From Odobenus rosmarus divergens (Eukaryota; Chordata; Mammalia; Carnivora; Odobenidae): a stretch of DNA of 64,000 bases. The position numbers were made by a program, and so were the translations under genes. The stretch's first letter is position 1; every line of letters begins with the position of its first letter. The stretch covers positions 1,777,129 through 1,841,128 of the forward strand of contig NW_004451010.1 of assembly GCF_000321225.1 (NCBI RefSeq), given 5' to 3'. The notes beneath the pieces were generated by a model. It made no database searches and was not told where the DNA came from. It was given only the letters and a program-made list of their open reading frames with translations. Below, in pieces: positions 46,851-58,910 of the stretch.

Positions 46851-48707
46851 ACACTTGGAAGTAAATATGTGTAGTATAGGTGAACCAATGGGGTTGTAGA
46901 ATCCTGGTTTTCTGGAATCTTGTCAATCACAACAATGGGCAGTGGAAAAATGATTCACTCTCTGTGAACTTCTTTCCTGTCCTTTAAAAGAAGAACCATC
47001 CTGCCTCAACCCAAAAATCAACCTCTCATGTTGAGGGCCCTACCATACTTCCTCTCAGTGGGTCCTCAAGATTCCAAATAAGGTAGTGAGGGGTAGAGCT
47101 CTCTCAGAGTCCACTTCCCACCCCCTTCAGGTACCCAACCAGAGTGCCCTGGAGACCACAAAGCTTTGGGGATGAGATATAAACAGGCTTTCCATGAAAG
47201 GGATATGGATCCCAAATACAGAAAGTAGTTTGGAACTTTTGGAAAGGGATCACTGAGAAAGATGCTGAATACCACCTTTTTTTTGTTATTTTTTTATTGT
47301 GGGGACAAGGGAGCTGGCTCTTAGGGGGCCTGGGCCCAAGAGATGGACCAGCTGTGCATGTTCAGTAAGCCTCGACATGTCTGTACAGACATATGTCTGT
47401 ACCCTTCATCCCCACTGATGGACAGACAAGGGGGCTGGGGGTGTAACTGCAACTACATAAAATTGTGATTCTTTCCTACAATGACCCCAACAAGGCCATT
47501 CTTCCAAACTCCCTTGTGTTTTGCCCGGCCATGAAGAAAATGTGCTTTGTATGTCTTAAGTGTGTGGAGAAACAGCATTGGTCTAGCGGGCTGAAGAAAC
47601 ACCCACTTTCTGACCTTAGGTAAATTCTTTCCTCCTCTGTCTCCTTGGTTGGTAATGTGGGGATTTTGGGGTTTCTGACAGGATTCCATCACCTATTACT
47701 TTCGCAAATGCTTCCTGAGCTATGAGTTATATGATCACTTGTCATTATTCCTCAACAGGCCCATGGTCCTCATGTCATTTGTCAATCACCTACCATGAGC
47801 CAGAACAGAAGGACAAGGAATTACTTCTAACTGCTCTATGGTGTTTTTGAACTCTGGAAACCTTTATTTTGCTGACAACTAGAAAAAAAAGGTCTTACAT
47901 TAATTTATGAGAGACAACTATTCAAAAACATGGTGCATAAAAAAGCAGTTAGTTGACAGGGCAAGAGTGGCAAATTATTTCAGGACAGATGATTTGACTT
48001 TCCAACCATAAAATATTTTCTTCTCCTTGTGCAGCTAGTAAGCCCAAAGACTGCCCATCAGTAAAACCTGTAAGGATGAGAATTGGCAGAGGAACTTATG
48101 ACATGCGAAAACCACAGTAGCAGTTCTGAAGGTACTCTGAGGTCACAGAAATCTGAATCATAGGTCCCTTCAAAGCTCGCCGTCTATCTTAGATTGACTG
48201 AGATGAAGATGGACTCACTTGGAACACTTTAGAAAACAGCAAAACCCTTCCTGCTCTCCATCTTTCCTTTCTTGTTGTTTGCTCATACTTAACTTCCTAC
48301 ATATTTTAAAATGGGCATCAGGAAGAGATGACACTGCTTTCACTTCTACACAACAAGAAAACTTCCTTGACTAACTGAAAGTGAATTTTTTTTTTTATCT
48401 TTGCTGGCAAAAAAGTCCTTCTACAACTCAGCATTTCTGTCAAAAGCCAAGTATGTCTGTGAAAAATGCTGAAATTTGGATTTTATTTAAGACAAAATGG
48501 AAAATCAAGTTTCATGCTCCAATTTGATTTTCCCTTTGTTCAGTAGCCACACTGCAGTTCACCTCACACTAGGGCTGGTAAAAGAAAGCTCCATCTGGAA
48601 ATCCTCATTTTAAAAATTGGAAATGAATATAACTCATACATAAACAAATGTTCCTCTTTGGTCATGACTATAGCAACTCAGATGAATGGCAGTGGAATAC
48701 AACGTGA

Positions 48708-48920
48708 TGGAAATGTGAGCATCCAGGTCAAGCAAACTGCAGTCTGAATCCTGTCTCCACAGCTTATTGTGTGACCCTGTGTAAAGGACCTGACTTTTCT
48801 GAGCCTCAGTTTCCTCACTTGCAAAATGAAAATAACCCCCTGAAGGATTCTAGAGATTAGAAATTATTCATTCACGTAAGGCACCTAGCACAGTGCCTGA
48901 CAGACAGGAGGTTCTCAATG
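48708..48920 (+). mobile_element. MIR relic, sense
   Basis: 'aatgtgagcatccaggtc', 'tgtgaccctgtgtaaagg', 'gagcctcagtttcctcac', 'ctagcacagtgcctgacag'. Confidence 0.8.
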
Positions 48921-49689
48921 ACTACTAAGCAGCAAGAACAGGATGTGTTCCAATTCCAAATCCATCTACTGCTTCCTTTCTGGAAGTGTGCTCCCTGCCT
49001 GAATGCTACCCTTTGCCAGAGGGATGTAGGCGTATTCCTGTTCAAGTTCAGAAGATTTGGTGAGATTAAAAAAGCTCAAGGACTACATCAAAAATTTGTC
49101 TCATAAAAATTGCAAACACAGAAAAGTTCCTTGATTAAGGAAGCGAATCATTTGTTACATAACTTCTATAAAAGACTGAGATGCAAATGAAATCCAGATT
49201 TTGCCAGTCAGCATGGTGTACTAGAATGAGCATGAGATTGGGAACCGGAAGACAGAGTTTCTGATGCAGACTCCATCAGTAATTTTCCACAAGCAGCCAC
49301 TCCTCTGTACCCCAGTCTGTTTATTAGCATAAATGAAGGGGTTGGAGGGTGACCAGATCCAGTTAAATAAACATTAAAAAAAATCCCATGATTTTGCATG
49401 TACATCATGATTAAAGCCAAAACAAAAAGATAGTTCACATCTTGGGATCCTGATTACATCCCTGTGTTAAGGGATAATCATTTGTCAGTTTCAGTGAAAC
49501 TTTGTACATGGCTTCTGTTTTCATGTAAGAGTAACCAAGTACTCGTTGAACAATAATATTTATGCAAGAAATCTTTGCCTACTTAATAAGTTCCAGCAAG
49601 TACTCATGCATGGAAGTAAGGTTTAGAGATGATAGGTGTAAATTTCCAATGAGGGCAAGACCCTAGATGTAAAAATAAATGAGTGGGAT

Positions 49690-49915
49690 CCTTAGATGTC
49701 ATAGCTCAGTAGATAAGCATGTGTTTTAGAGTAAGACATTATTTTATTGCTTATTAGGTGGGGCCTAGGCAAGTTACTTAATCTCTCTAAGCCTCATTTC
49801 CTTATCTATATGATGGAGGAAGAATAGTTACTGTATTTCACTGCTGAAAGGATTATTGAGATAACACAGGTGAAGTAGAATGCCTGATACCTACCAAGTA
49901 CTCAATAAATGCTAT
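49690..49915 (+). mobile_element. MIR relic, sense
   Basis: 'gtcatagctcagtagataag', 'gcaagttacttaatctctc', 'aagcctcatttccttatc', 'tactcaataaatgctattt'. Confidence 0.8.
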
Positions 49916-50501
49916 TTTAAAAAAAGTATATAAAAAAAATCTTAACCCATTTACTTTTCACTCTTTCTCTCTACAAACGCTAATCTACACCTTGGTAGAT
50001 CTTTCAACTGAGCCTAATTGTGATATGGCCCATTGGAAATGTATGGGAAGAAAGATGAGGTAGGAAGAGAAAAGAGAAAGAGGTTAGGAAGAGAAAAAGA
50101 GTGGCTGTCAAGAAAGAGGAAACTGGTTAATAGCAAGGAAGGACAGGAAAAAAGTCAAAGAGAAGTCAATGGGCTTTCTGATGGTAGGGCCCTGCAACTA
50201 ACCCACTAGATCATATTTGTAGTGGTAACCTCCACTGTCCCAAATATCATGCAGAGGAAAAGAAGGCTCAGTTAGAACCAGAAGATGGGGTGGAAGCCAG
50301 ACTCTGCTGCTTCTTAGTTTCTTGTGTATTATCTGGCCCATTATTTCTTTCCTCTGTGAAACGAGAGGTTTGGACTAAGCTGACTTCTGTCCGTTCTAGT
50401 TCAACACACTCTCAGATTCCAATCCTGTCTTTGATAAGCATCAGACTCACCAGTCTTATAGGAAAGTCTCCCCGTGAAAGAACAAAGCACAGACTCCTTA
50501 C

Positions 50502-51143
50502 CGTAGACTTGGACGAATTTGACGAAATAGTCTTATCTTTTTCCACTTCAGTCTTCCCTCTCACGTTTTCTAGAACTTTCTTTGTAACAACTCTCTTGCC
50601 ATTCACTATCTGGCTGCAAGTGGTGACCAGTCTGAAGTTTCCCATTCCACTGCTTACAAAGGGTACAAATGTCCCAGAGGAAGGGGGACTTGGTCTGGAG
50701 CCCAGGGATACAAACGTGGAAAATCCTGTGTCCAATATGGGGATCACATCAAAGGAGGAGGAGCGAAATCTCCTGGCCTTACCCACATGACCAGTGGAAA
50801 AATAATCTCCTGAGAAGAAGTCTTTGTCTTCAAAGACATTTTGAAACCCACAGTGTGGCTTCTCAAACCGTGGTTCCTCTTTTAAGCAGTTTTTGTCTCT
50901 GCAGTCGCTTGTATTTTCCATTTTGATGTGGTTCTCTTTGGACTTGTCATAGTTGTTGCGTTTCTCGACATCAGACAAGACCTCATAGGCTTCTGCTATT
51001 TGTGTGAATTTCTCCTCAGCTGCCTCCCTGTTTTCTGGGTTCTTGTCTGGATGTACCTGAAGAGCTAATTGGTGGTAAGCCTTCTTAATATCAGAGGGGG
51101 ATGCGTTTTGAGGCACCCCTAGTACTTTGTAGTAATTCACCAT
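50502..51143 (-). CDS. DnaJ (Hsp40 class B-like) coding exon inside SAMD13; likely alternative first exon
   Basis: Starts at ATG 51143 in a strong context (AAC ATG G). It encodes 214 residues up to a splice donor ACG|GTAAGG (exon end 50502); without splicing the frame runs on to 50412 (243 residues). Residues 1-67 form a J domain ([10 protein letters not shown]..., HPD at 31-33, [16 protein letters not shown]), which in this family stimulates Hsp70 ATPase. Residues about 136-195 resemble the C-terminal part of DNAJB6/DNAJB8 ([34 protein letters not shown]). The Gly/Phe-rich linker is replaced by a Lys/Glu/Asp-rich stretch (68-115). No signal peptide or membrane segment is seen. The donor is phase 0, as is the SAMD13 last-exon acceptor, so a 261-residue J/half-SAM product is predicted. 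It could instead be a diverged DNAJB6/B8 retrogene with a fortuitous donor. Confidence 0.85.
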
Positions 51144-52074
51144 GTTTCTTTAAAGGACCTCTCCTTACCAAGACAAAGAGTTTGTTTTCAGAAGAACTTC
51201 CATGTAATTTTGGAAAGTAAGATGGTGAACTACTCCAGCCTACACCAAGACCCTTTGAATCTTAACATATAGTTGTTGGAGCAAACTCTCTTCTGGAGAG
51301 GAAATTCCTCTTTGGTGTCCTCTACAATTCCCACCCCCTACCCTGCCCACCCCCCCACAGCTCAATGTCGGGGGGAGTGACTATGAGCTCAACATTATCA
51401 GCCAATGACTCTCAGCTGATGCTGTGCTTGCCTTGCATTCCTATTGGTGGAAAATCTGAGGTGGACAATATACATATTAGGAAGACTTCACCTAGTTTAA
51501 AAAACCAACACTGAGCAGCTTGTTTACAGAAAAAAACCATCTGTGTGGCTCAAAAAGAAGTCTGTACCTCATTTGTTAAAGTAACAGTCAGAGCAAAATG
51601 GGTCTTGCCCTTAAATCCGACACAAAATCCATTTGGGCTCATTGTGAGGGCTAATGCCTTCAGTGACTTAATGGGTATCTCCCTGTTATTTAATATTCGC
51701 TGCTGGCACAAAGTGGGTGATAGAGGGGCTCTATTACCAAAAAAATCTTGTACACATTTCTGATGAAGGAAAAAGAATGAAACTCACTTCATCAAATGAA
51801 GAAACTGGGTTACAGAGATGTCTGCCTAGATTAAAAAAAAAAAAAAAAACCCACCAGAATAAATACAAGGAACAGAATTAGAAGTGAAGGCTTCCCATGT
51901 ATGGTCAGATAAGGCTTTTTCACTTCAGCTGTCTTTATAAAGTTAGTCTTTTTGAAACTTATCTCTGGACTTAAGAACAAAACTAAGTAGCAGCATCACA
52001 ACATCAGATGCTTTAAAAAAATGACTTTGAGGCTCAAGTGTAACCAGGGCTGCTGGTTGCTCTTTTTTCCAGGA

Positions 52075-52440
52075 CCCACAGCTACACATTTCTCAGACTT
52101 CCTGGCAATTTGGCGTGGCCATGTGACCATGTTCTGGCCAATGTCATATGAAGAGATGATGTGTACCTCCTCCTGTGCACCTGGCCCATAAGACCACCTA
52201 CGTGTGCTCCTCCCTGCTCTTCATCTTTGTGCCAACTGGATGTCAATGTCTGCATGATCTTGATCTGACTGAAGATGACAGAGCCTCCATCACCTTGGGT
52301 TCTTGAATTACAGTGAAGGAGAACACTCCTAAGACCACCATGGACTATTTACTTGAATAAGAAATAAACTTCTACTATAATTAAGCCATTATACATCTTT
52401 TCATCTACTTGTGACAGCAGTTAGTCTACTGTAATACACC
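52075..52440 (+). mobile_element. MaLR-like ancient LTR repeat (tentative), third copy
   Basis: 'gcgtggccatgtgaccatg', 'ctggccaatgtcatatgaag', 'gaaataaacttctactataa', 'taagccattatacatc'. Same block order as 40085-40445. Confidence 0.5.
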
Positions 52441-53224
52441 ATTTCCACAACTCCACCTTCAGTAATATCATCAACCAGCAGAGTCCTACCTCTGCAACAC
52501 TTAAAGTCCAAAATCCTATCCTATCTCTTGCTCCTCACTCTCCTTACACCCACTTTCACATTTCAATTTCACTTTCTCCAGGGTCATGGGTCTCCTTCAG
52601 ACTCCTCGTTTGTATCAAGTCTGCATCCCTTGGTTGGCCCTGGGAACCATTCTTTTATATGCCCTCTCAGATTGCCCTCTTAGGCCATTAGTCATCCGCT
52701 GTGCCCATGCCACAAACACCCCATCCAGGAGCAGAATAGCAATCCAGCTTCTCTGATTCCTATGCCTGGTGCAGCTGCGGAAAACAAACAAGCTGTGAAG
52801 ACGAAACACTACCCAGGAGCCGTGTGCCAGTCTCAGCTGGGTCAGGAAAATTCCTTAGCAGTTCTATGTATCCTTTTTCAGTTCCCTCTCCCATTTCCCT
52901 TCTTGGCCACTCTTAACCTTCACTGCTCTTCTCCAGTTCCTTATTAAACCTCTCCCCATCCTGTCCACGCCAAGCACAGGAACTTGCCTCTTGTTTAGCA
53001 AAAGAAATAGAGGCTGTCAGGAACTCCCTTAATGTCCCTGGGGACAAGGGCTATCTTAGCTAGGTCTGGACACATGCTCACCTATGCCTCCAAAGCACAG
53101 GAAGGACAGAGGAAGAATATCCCTATCTTGCTCAGAATTAATCCCTTCATATTTTTTTTTAAAACAAAAAAATCAGAGTTGAATATTTTATGGACCAAAT
53201 TGAATGAACTGAATCATGTATATT

Positions 53225-53855
53225 ATGGCCGACATTACATTTTATTATGGTAAAATATGTATAACATGAAGCAGGCCATTTTAGTTCACTATTTTTAAGT
53301 GTACAAATTAGTGGCATTAATTATATTCACAACATTGTGAAATCATTGCTACCATCTATTTTTTAAACTCTTCCATCACCCCAAACAGAAACTCTATTAT
53401 GCAGTAACTCCCCCTGCCCCCAGCCCTTGATAACCTCTAATCTACTTTGTGTCTCCATGAAGTTGCCTCTTTTAGATATCTCATATAAATGGATCATACA
53501 ATATTTAAGTGGTTTACTTCACTTAGTATAGTGTTTTCAAGGTTCATCCACGTAGCATGTGTCAGAACTTCATTCCTTTTTATGGCTGAGTAATATCCCG
53601 TTGTATGTATATACTATATTTTGTTTATCCATTCATCTGTTCATAGACACTTGGATTGTTTCCATCTTTTGGTAATTGTGAATAATGCTGCAATGAACAC
53701 TTGGGTACAAGTATCTATTTGAGTCCCTCTTTTCAATTCTTTGTGGGGAATTGTTGAGCCATATGGTAATTCTATGCTCATCTTTTTGAAGAACCACTAA
53801 ACTTTCCGACAGTGGCTGTACCCTTTTACATTCCCACCCAGCAGTGCATGAGGTT
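53225..53855 (-). mobile_element. L1 relic, antisense
   Basis: Standard mammalian L1 antisense wording: 'tatggctgagtaatatccc', 'gtttatccattcatctgttc', 'gtgaataatgctgcaatg', 'gaaccactaaactttccg'. Confidence 0.85.
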
Positions 53856-53859
53856 TCCA

Positions 53860-55190
53860 ACTTCCCCTTGTCCTTGCCCTTCCACACTCTTTGATCTCAT
53901 CCTTTTCCTTCTCCTCAAGGAGTTTGCTTTCTTTAACTGTCCTCAATTTCATTCAATTTTAACCTGTCTAATTGTTTTGGCTGCTTTCCTGCATGTAAAT
54001 AAGTTTGAGTGTCTCCTCTCTTAGAAAAGAACCCTCATGCCTACATGACCCTCCAGCTACTGGTTCTCCCTTCACTTGCCTGCCTCCCAACTCACGCCTC
54101 AACTTGGAGGAAAGGGTCCTCCACTTCCCAAACAGTCACCCACCCTCTCCCTTCCCCAACTCCACTGAAACTCCACCATCATTCACAGACCCCACGAGGG
54201 CTTCACCTTTTTGAGGCATTTGACCTTGCCGATCATTGCATTTTTCTTAAAACTTGCTCCTTCATTGGTTTCTGTACAACTCTCATTACTGGTTCTTTCC
54301 CCGCCTCCCTGAGGGTTCTTTCTCAGTTGCTTTTGCTAGTTGCCTTTCTTCTTCAAGCAATTAAAACCTTGGGATTCCCCAGGGTGCTGACCTTGGCCTT
54401 TTTCTCTCCCGGTTCAAAATGCCTCTCTCACTGTCATCTCTCCTATGACTGTCGATGACCTCATATCTCTGTCTCTAGGTCTCACTCTTCCCCCAAACTG
54501 TCTGCTAGATACATACACCTGAATGTACCATAGGCCTTCAAATTTAGTGTATCCCAAACTGTGCTCACTATATCCCTTTTACAGCTTACCTCCCCAAAAC
54601 ATCCTAGTTAATGGCACTACTTTACAACCACCCAATCTGGAAACTTGGCAGTCATCCAAGCCCCTCCCTTTCCCACTTGTGGGCAGTGAACTTGGTCTTG
54701 GGTTATGGTGGAGAATAGAGATGGGACAAATCTTCAACCTCCACTGCCAGTGATCCACTAAATTCTTCTGGCCATCTTCCCCAGATTTTCTAATCCATCT
54801 TTTCCTTTGCCCAGTAGAATTATGGCAGCAGTGTTCCCACCTTCCATCTCCTTGCCCTCCAATCCACTCTCCACATTGCCACTAGATTGATCTTTCAAAA
54901 CCACAAATCTCATCCTGGCGCTCACTTCCCACTTAATATCCTTTCGCGGTTTCCCAGGGCCTTTCCGGTGAAGTGTCTCTTCTGCCAGGCAAACCAGACC
55001 ATCTGTATTCTGGACCCCTGCTTATCTTTCAGTCTTATCCCTTGACATTCCCTGTTCCACACCTCTAATTCCAAGGCACTTGGAATTCTCAAGATAAACC
55101 ATGTTTTCTCATGCCTTTGTATTTGATCTTCCCCTGCCAGGAATTCTATGCTTCCTTCAAATGGTTCCCAAACCTACAATGGTTTCAGGT
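53860..55190 (+). mobile_element. L2-like LINE relic (RT part to 3' region)
   Basis: Wording such as 'cccagggtgctgaccttgg', 'ctgtcgatgacctcatatc', 'cacattgccactagattgatc' and 'ggccttcttggaattc'-like 3' blocks follows the order of mammalian L2 from the reverse-transcriptase region towards the 3' end. Frames are broken. Confidence 0.5.
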
Positions 55191-55740
55191 GGTTTTGTTA
55201 AAGTAAAACAATACTTGTAATAATGAGTATTATTTACTTCAATAGTTTTATATTCATTTTAACGAGTGTTAGAAAAAGCTACAACAACTATTGAAACACT
55301 TGAATGAGTGAATAAACCAAAGAAGCACCATGTATGTACCTGGCTAAGTGATAATGTCTTACAACTGGTCTCATTTCAAATAAATGACTTAAACAACCAT
55401 TTGGGATTTTTGGCTTATAAAAATCTACTCTATTTCAATCAAAAACTCAAAAGGTCCTTTCCTTATCAGTTTTGCTTTCAGTTCTCTTGGCTATTTTCTT
55501 ATTGTTAGCATCATCCATCTATTTTTTAACTACTTCCTAAATATTTATAGACTGGAAGGATGCATCAGCAGAGTTTGAGTTGCCACTTCCCCTATTTTAT
55601 GTTATAAAATATTTTAAGCATTTCAGAAGCCTTCAACTGTTAAGAAATATCATGTGTCAAACCACCTTAAATATTTACAGTAGTTGGTATTATAAAATGC
55701 TGATAAAGTAATAAGAGTTACTTCCAATTTGTGGGTTTTT

Positions 55741-55929
55741 TAAAAAAGATTTTATTTATTTATTTGACAGAGACACAGTGAGAGAGGGAACACAAGCAGG
55801 GGGAGTGGGAGAGGGAGAAGCAGGCTTCCCACTGAGCAGGGAGCCTGATGAGGGGCTCGATCCCAGGACCTTGGGACCATGACCTGAGCTGAAGGCAGAC
55901 ACTTAACAACTGAGCCACTCAGGCACCCA
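55741..55929 (-). mobile_element. CAN-SINE, antisense
   Basis: 'aaagattttatttatttatt', GA-rich body, end 'ctgagccactcaggcaccc'. Target duplication 'ccaatttgtggg' at 55724-55735 and 55930-55941. Confidence 0.95.
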
Positions 55930-56139
55930 CCAATTTGTGGGGTTTTAACTGGTCTCACTCAGAGCTGAATTTACCATGAAGATAACAAAGCTTAACTTTT
56001 GCCTCAGTAATTCTGTATTCATATTTTTGAATTTCTTTCCCCAAGAAAGGCTCTAAAATTGTAAAAGCTTTACAAAAGCTTTACAAGGAAACCTCCCAAA
56101 ACCTAGATTTGTCCTGGGTCTAAGTAGAAATATCCACCA

Positions 56140-56335
56140 CAGGGGTGCCTGGGTGGCTCAGTCGGTTATGATCCCAGGGTCCTGGGACTGAGCCCCATAT
56201 GAGGCTCCCTGCTCAGTGGGGAGTCTGCTTCTCCCTCTCCCACTGTCCCTCTCCCAGCTCATGTTTGCTCTCTCTCTCTCTTGCTCTTTTGCTCTCTCTC
56301 AAATAAATAAATAAAACCTTTAAAAAAAATAAAGA
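56140..56335 (+). mobile_element. CAN-SINE with internal deletion
   Basis: Head 'gggtgcctgggtggctcagt', but 'cggttatgatcccagggtc' follows directly, so about 25 bp of the usual head is missing. CT-rich body and A-rich tail are present. Target duplication 'aaatatccacca' at 56128-56139 and 56336-56347. Confidence 0.93.
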
Positions 56336-57734
56336 AAATATCCACCAAAATCACTACAGTTGAAATCCATCTGGCAATGACTTAGGCCACTAGGCTCAGA
56401 GTTGCTCTGATTGGCCTTCCCACTTTACTACTCCTTTTGGAAGTAGTGTTATTGGCAATTTGTAGCAGTGAGAATTTTTACTCACATTTGTTTAGTCAGT
56501 AGCTTCAGAAAGTTAGCAAATAGTCATCTGAAAAAAATGTTAATCTTTGCATTTTAAATGAATGGCTTAAACAACCAGTTGGGCATTTCAGAGTAAAATA
56601 CTGCTCTTATACATGTGGTTTGGGAAAGTGAGGAGATAAAAAGTAAAATTAATTTGTCACCATGAATTGCATACTATGTTGTCATGATACTCCGAGAAAA
56701 AAATTACCTCAGTGATACATATTGTTCCAGAAACAGAATCACTGATGTTAGTTTGAGGAATCTGAACAATATGAATTATATGACACTGACTGAATGGCAG
56801 ATCGCTGCCTTCCATCTTTGTCATATACAATCTGAGTATGCGAGTCAGACAGATGAAGACATGGAAGTGAAGTGACTACATTACGAGGGGCAGAGCTGTC
56901 TGGGACCTGCATTAGGGTCCAGTCTGAGTGGTGTTGGTGCTGTCCTGGACTGCCAGCATTCCTTAACCGGCAACTAAAAGCACTGTCAATAGAAATGGCT
57001 TTCCACCAGAGAATGGTGCTCATTTAGCCTTCAGAGGCTGACACAGTAAACCTTGTAGTAAATGTTCTGTGAAGAAGGCGGAGATGCTTTGGAATGAAGT
57101 TAGTCAAAAGGTTCTCTTAAAAACTAATGCTCTTAGGAAAGTAAAATTCCTGAAGTACTTTGACTCTTGAAAACCAGGCAACCCATATCTATGGGCAAGT
57201 GCCAATTTTTTATCATCTAGTCACCAAAATTCAACTGTGCATATACAACATCTCAAGTAGTTTTGTGCTCTGTGCTGTGCATTGAAAGCATACTTCATGA
57301 AGGCCAGTTCTAAGCTAACACTTGACTATTAAAGCAACAGCCTGAGCAATATTCTGTCTGTTTAAATCAACATTCGTGTTATAGAAATCTGAGTTCTAGA
57401 AAGGCAAACTCTTCAGGATCCTCCAGTGACCAATGTCAATCAGGAGAAAAGAAACAGGAGTCACCACAGCACGAGAGATCTGCCTGCCAGAAGACACTTG
57501 GGAAAATAGCCATCACCCCACAGTGTCCATGGGAAAGAGTACTGACAGAGTTGTCATTACTGCCTCCTCTAGGAAGGACTCCCACTGGCTCCTGCTCTTA
57601 CTGGCCAGTGAACCCTCTGAAGCACTATGTTAAAGAGGTCAGTGAGCCAAGGAAGAGGGATATCATTGGTCTTAAAGGTGACTGGCTGGAACAGTAAAAC
57701 AACTTGAAACACACATACTACTGACACTGGGTCA

Positions 57735-57776
57735 CGGGGGGGGTGGGGGGGGTGGCGCAAGGGTCCGGGTAGGGGC
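57735..57776 (+). repeat. G-rich tract (G-quadruplex motif)
   Basis: Two G8-type runs separated by T, then GGG, GGG and GGGG within about 40 bases, in a SAMD13 intron. Confidence 0.8.
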
Positions 57777-58189
57777 TTAGTTAGAACCTCCCTTTCGACA
57801 ATTCTTTTGGCTTATAGTTGTGGCTCACACAGTAGGCTCAAAAGAGGTTTTCCAGAAGAAAACTTGATAGAAATCATTACACCAGAAGGAAATTTAGTAG
57901 AAATCATTGTCATGTGGCAGTGTGCCTGCTCAGAGAAAAGGAGGTCACGCAGAGATCACCAGCTTCACCAGATGCTTCATACCAAAGAAACATGGGATGC
58001 CTTTCCGGCCCTTTGGACAAACCTCACTCAGTGGCCTGGTATCTTCCAGGGAGGCATACTAGAAAGCCACCTCTGTGTCTGGTTGCTACAGCAACAGAAT
58101 ATCCAGTATCGTACTGTGAGACCATACCATGAAGGCGGATATTCTCCTCAAAGTCAGCCCAGCTGAGGGTGGACACGTCCAGCATCAAT

Positions 58190-58525
58190 GTCACTATTTT
58201 AGTCAGCTCTAAGTCCTGTTCACAGTTCTGGAGGCTGGAAGTCCAAGCTCACAGCGCCAGCATGGTCAGGTTCTTGGTGAGGCCCTCTTCCTGGCTGGCA
58301 GGTGGCTATCCTCTTGCTGCATCCTCACACGACAGAGGAAGACAGAGCAAGCTCTCTGGTCTCTTCTCTTCAGGGTACTACTCCCATCATGAGGGCTCCA
58401 CACTCATGACCTCATCTAAATCTGATTATCTCCCAAGGCCCACCACATAATATCATCATATTGGGAGTTAGGGTTTCAACATATGAATTTAGGGATTTGG
58501 AGGGGCACAAATATTCAGTCCACCA
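58190..58525 (-). mobile_element. MaLR-type LTR, antisense
   Basis: Reverse-complement MaLR wording: 'cacagttctggaggctggaa', 'gtccaagctcacagcgcc', 'gtttcaacatatgaattta', 'aatattcagtccaccat'. On the - strand the LTR starts TGG at about 58525. Confidence 0.75.
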
Positions 58526-58910
58526 TTGTCGGCCATGACACTAAGCTCCCCACATCATTGGCAACTGTACTATCGTTTCTGGACCTGCCCTTTTCCAAGG
58601 TAGTGTAAGGGTAGTTTCCAGCTCTGTCCTGTTTCTGTCCAATGGCAGGGCAAAACTTTCCCTGAGGAGATTGCAACATGTAGTCCTTCTTATTGTTTCT
58701 CCACTGTCGTGACCTAGAAGATGTGCCTGGAAGGGTCATGTTCCAAAGGGTCAATTTGGGCTGGGGGTGGTGGTCTTCCCATCTAGGGTGAACTTGAGGT
58801 TCACTGACGGGAAGATCCTTGGTGAAACATAAAGCCTTCTGAGGCATGATGGCGGAAGAGGCAGGGTAACCTGGTAAAGGATCCTGATTCTCAGTCCTCA
58901 TGGAAATCAC
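58515..58910 (-). other. Unassigned 131-codon open frame next to an LTR
   Basis: An uninterrupted - strand frame with in-frame ATGs at 58910 (context ttcc ATG a) and 58848 (atc ATG c). The product is Pro/Gln/Lys-rich and hydrophilic, with no signal peptide or membrane segment. The last ten or so codons run into the LTR at 58525, so the stop is borrowed from the repeat. I do not recognise a family. It could be a small gene, a retrocopy fragment or chance. No clear splice signals flank it. Confidence 0.2.

Larger units (their letters stand above)
46288..50501. other. SAMD13 intron between last exon and the DnaJ exon
   Basis: Holds MIR relics at about 46590-46850, 48708-48920 and 49690-49915. 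The rest, about 47-48.6 and 49.0-49.6 kb, shows no repeat or gene that I recognise. Confidence 0.75.

Noticed and set aside
50290..50790. 166-codon + strand frame
   Set aside because: Antisense shadow of the DnaJ exon.
54009..54458. 149-codon + strand frame
   Set aside because: Lies in an L2-like relic with competing frames; no intact reverse-transcriptase domain.
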